Assembly (NCBI GenBank): GCA_039621445.1
Contig: CP154954.1
Coordinates: 8,000,634-8,064,633 of the forward strand
Length of the DNA: 64,000 nt
Source: Euglena gracilis
Lineage: Eukaryota; Euglenida; Euglenophyceae; Euglenales
Direction: 5' to 3'
Made by a program: the position numbers and the translations under genes. Below, piece by piece: positions 19,350-64,000 of this stretch; the first letter of the stretch is position 1, and the number at the start of each line of letters is the position of its first letter. The notes below the pieces were generated by a model, which searched no databases, was not told the origin of the DNA, and saw only the letters and a list, made by a program, of their open reading frames with translations.

Positions 19350-20543
19350 TCACCTGCCTTTATTGGCTGGACGTTCGCGGACCTCACGCCAGTAGTCGTG
19401 TTGGGGGTCCCCTAATGGGTCCTCAACCAACTCCAGTTGGCGTGGGGAACGCGGCGGAGCTGATTCACTCCGAATGGTGTTGAGCTCCGGATCGTTGACA
19501 TCAAAGGAAGGGGTCTCCCAGTCCTTGATCCAATTATCCGGCAGCTTCTCCCTGGTACGTTCAGCATGATGCTGAAGATACCGTTGGAGCTGCTCCCAGA
19601 AAATTCTGGGCAGCATCACCGGCCAGATGATGTAATTCATCCGGGGGTGATTCGCAGGCACCTGCGGGGGCATCCCCGGGGTCTGCTTGAAGTTGATGTC
19701 ATACATCCACCTCGCTGTCCGAGCTCTTGCGGTATGGGGCCGTAATACAGCCGCCAACCAACCTCTGAAGTCCACCAAATCGTGTTCTTCAGGAGGCCAC
19801 AGTGGCAAGGCGTATCCGCCATGCTGACGCTTGGAGAACAGGGGGTAAACCTGTGTCTCCCAGTCGCCATCAGTCCAGAGGTAAGGCATTCTTACCTTGG
19901 CGTGTTCCTCGACGGCGAGGCGCATTGCCCCAGCGTCGATCTGGAACTCACGGGCCATTCCCGTGTGGCGGTAGCTTTCTACCTTTCGGAAGTCGGAGTG
20001 CTTCAGGCGGCCTTCCACCTGCTTGTACTCCTTCTTCCACTTCTCCAGTGTCTCCCAGTGCTGGGGGACAATGGTGGTGACTGCTCCATCAGCAGTCTGC
20101 ACGAACTTGCCTCCTATACAGTTGATGCACAAGGCAGGGATATCCCTGTCGTGAGCATTCTCACTGTAGGAGTAGTTCAAGCTGTGCTTCCAGGCATTCA
20201 GGCACTCGCCACATACGAGCGCCACACAGTTCGGCACATATGCCCTGTGATGGAACCACGAGGATTGCACCTGCCGCTTGCACACATGCACAAGCGGTTG
20301 GTTATGCCGCACATGGTGGCATACGGTGCACGTCCAGGCAAAGGACGTGCCGTGCTGGAAATCCAACACGCAGTCCTCGCCAAAGTACTGTGCCAGTACT
20401 CTGGGTGAGCGCCTGTTCCAGAATGTCCAGGTATGGTTCCCATCATCATTGCCTCCACCTGGCATCGCTTTCACGCGGATCAGCCACATAGCTCCACATT
20501 GGCAGCAACCAAAATGCCCCCTGCCACGAAGGGTCCTATACAA
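19350..20543 (-). CDS. 397-residue Cys-rich protein, family unknown
   Basis: Uninterrupted single-exon ORF, unlike the broken frames around it. The N-terminal half has paired Cys/His motifs: CCQC (about 13-16), CTVCHHVRHNQ...HVC (about 72-88), CVALVCGEC (about 106-114) and CINC (about 138-141). These suggest two or more zinc-binding ribbons or a treble-clef fold. The middle is rich in Trp, Tyr and charged residues (WETLEKWKKEYKQVEG). The C-terminus is Pro/Asp-rich (RSPRQLELVEDPLGDPQHDY). No catalytic motif, signal peptide or membrane segment is seen. Neighbours are retroelement fragments, so it may belong to a mobile element or be a host gene nested in a GCN1 intron. Both are inference. Confidence 0.55.
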   Translation of the reverse strand: MYRTLRGRGHFGCCQCGAMWLIRVKAMPGGGNDDGNHTWTFWNRRSPRVLAQYFGEDCVLDFQHGTSFAWTCTVCHHVRHNQPLVHVCKRQVQSSWFHHRAYVPNCVALVCGECLNAWKHSLNYSYSENAHDRDIPALCINCIGGKFVQTADGAVTTIVPQHWETLEKWKKEYKQVEGRLKHSDFRKVESYRHTGMAREFQIDAGAMRLAVEEHAKVRMPYLWTDGDWETQVYPLFSKRQHGGYALPLWPPEEHDLVDFRGWLAAVLRPHTARARTARWMYDINFKQTPGMPPQVPANHPRMNYIIWPVMLPRIFWEQLQRYLQHHAERTREKLPDNWIKDWETPSFDVNDPELNTIRSESAPPRSPRQLELVEDPLGDPQHDYWREVRERPANKGR

Positions 20544-20549
20544 AGCTTT

Positions 20550-21700
20550 TGATTTCCCTCCAGCTCCATTATTCCCCTTTTTTGTGTTGGCTGCTCCAGC
20601 GCAGTCTGAATGGCGGGCAGCTCCTCAACGAGAGGTTCCCAACATCCAAGCACATTGAATCTGTTGGGCCGAGGCTTCAATCCTTGCCAGTGGAAGAATA
20701 TTTCCAACGTTGATCGCAACCACCCTTTGCCTTTGCCAATCCTGTTGGCAATGGTGACCTCAGAGCTGACTCATGCTTGGAAATGTGCATACAGACCTGG
20801 AAAAGATAAAAACCCCGCTAGCCGTCAAATTCGAGCTACTCTGGGATTATGACAACAGGGGTGTGCGCATGTGTGTGTGTTCACACACCAGCAGAACTCA
20901 TCGGAGATCTCAAACACTGTGGGGAGGACGTTAATGATTGTCATTTCCGGGGCTGTTGATATACTCCAGATGGTTCAAACCAAACAGTCCGGCTAATTTA
21001 GTCTGTATCCCGGCTAGTTTTGAGTTAACATTGGCCCAATTCTTCCAAACCAGGAACTAACTGCTGAAACTGTGACCAAATTTCGGTCCGCCTGTCCTAA
21101 CCCTTCCATTGTATGAGTGCAGAAATGGATTGGGTATGAACAAAAGCATGAGGCTGAGGATAGTGGCCTGGTCCTTCCGTCTGTTGTGCGGGATTGCGTT
21201 GCTTAGAAAACACTGATAAAAAATCTAAACCCCCCAAAAATGAGACCCCCAATTTTCAGCAACAAAAATTGGCTGACCCCAAGAATAAGCCCACTCTCTA
21301 CCCCAGAAGTTGAATCCAAAAAAAACACTTATAATAAGAATACCCCCCAAAAAAACTGCCACAAAAATGGGTGATTTTTTTTTCTTTTGTGGGGGGAGGA
21401 GGTTGCCCATTTAGAATAAGCTAAAGTTGGCTCCTTTTGGGACAACATTCGCCCATTGATGAAAATTGTGCTTTATTGGCCCTATTTTTGAACCTCCCTC
21501 CGGAAAGGTTCTTCAGGCCGAAATTTTCAGCAGAAATCCAAAAAGGAGACTGCCCCCCCCCCCCCCAAAAAGCAGACCCTCGCTTGGGATTATAAGCAAT
21601 GGACCCCAAAAAAAAAACTGGATACAGCTTCTCTGGGGGGGGGGGGGGTAGGCTAATACTATCGAATTCACCAGAGGCCCAGGGACCAACGGGCAAGCAA
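20550..21700. other. No supported gene
   Basis: Unassigned sequence with A-rich tracts and C/G homopolymers near 21550-21650. No GCN1 exon was recognised here. Confidence 0.4.
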
Positions 21701-21706
21701 CGGGAC

Positions 21707-64000
<42,294 letters not shown>

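Overview
This window looks like nuclear DNA of a euglenid or related euglenozoan. That is inferred from intron structure, not from a species match. The strongest content is a large minus-strand gene, GCN1 (HEAT-repeat activator of the eIF2-alpha kinase Gcn2), spread over at least 44 short GC-rich exons between 21.7 kb and the right edge. Many exon junctions are ordinary GT-AG. About ten can be joined in frame, and without gaps against GCN1 homologues, only if the intron follows another rule: 3 unpaired bases at the 5' end, a 4-9 bp stem pairing the two intron ends (often CAG with CTG), then about 5 unpaired bases at the 3' end, with no GT-AG requirement. That is the published layout of euglenid nonconventional introns. 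A two-type intron mix, GC-rich exons and huge repeat-filled introns all fit a euglenid nuclear gene.

Layout. 1-7.1 kb: a decayed, plus-strand Ty3/gypsy chromovirus-type retrotransposon, cut by the left edge. It carries Gag, a C5-cytosine DNA methyltransferase-like domain, a Dam-like (NPPW) domain, an aspartic protease, RT, RNase H, integrase and a chromodomain. A possible polypurine tract and 3' LTR start lie near 7.83 kb. 7.1-10.6 kb: tandem repeats and unassigned sequence. 10.6-18.4 kb: three fragments of one non-LTR retrotransposon family with a C2HC knuckle and a restriction-like endonuclease (RLE) tail. The longest copy (14.4-17.6 kb) starts with a 2A peptide. Between copies lie proline-rich and 22-residue repeat reading frames. 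19.35-20.54 kb: an intact 397-residue minus-strand ORF rich in CxxC motifs, family unknown. 20.6-21.7 kb: unassigned.

21.7-64 kb: the GCN1 gene. Its introns hold long GT/CA, CACG and GGGA arrays, a family of hAT-like miniature elements with 8-bp target duplications, a decayed hAT/TTF-type zinc-finger ORF (40.6-42.2 kb) itself split by one of these miniature elements, and a cluster of about 13 GCGC palindromes (35.5-37.0 kb). The GCN1 N-terminus lies beyond the right edge. The C-terminal third is not visible left of 21.7 kb, so it is either across a giant intron holding the retroelements or missing.

Limits: all homology is from recall and reading, with no searches run. Exon ends marked approximate are uncertain by a few to tens of bases. 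The mobile elements contain many frameshifts, which could be real decay or sequencing error.
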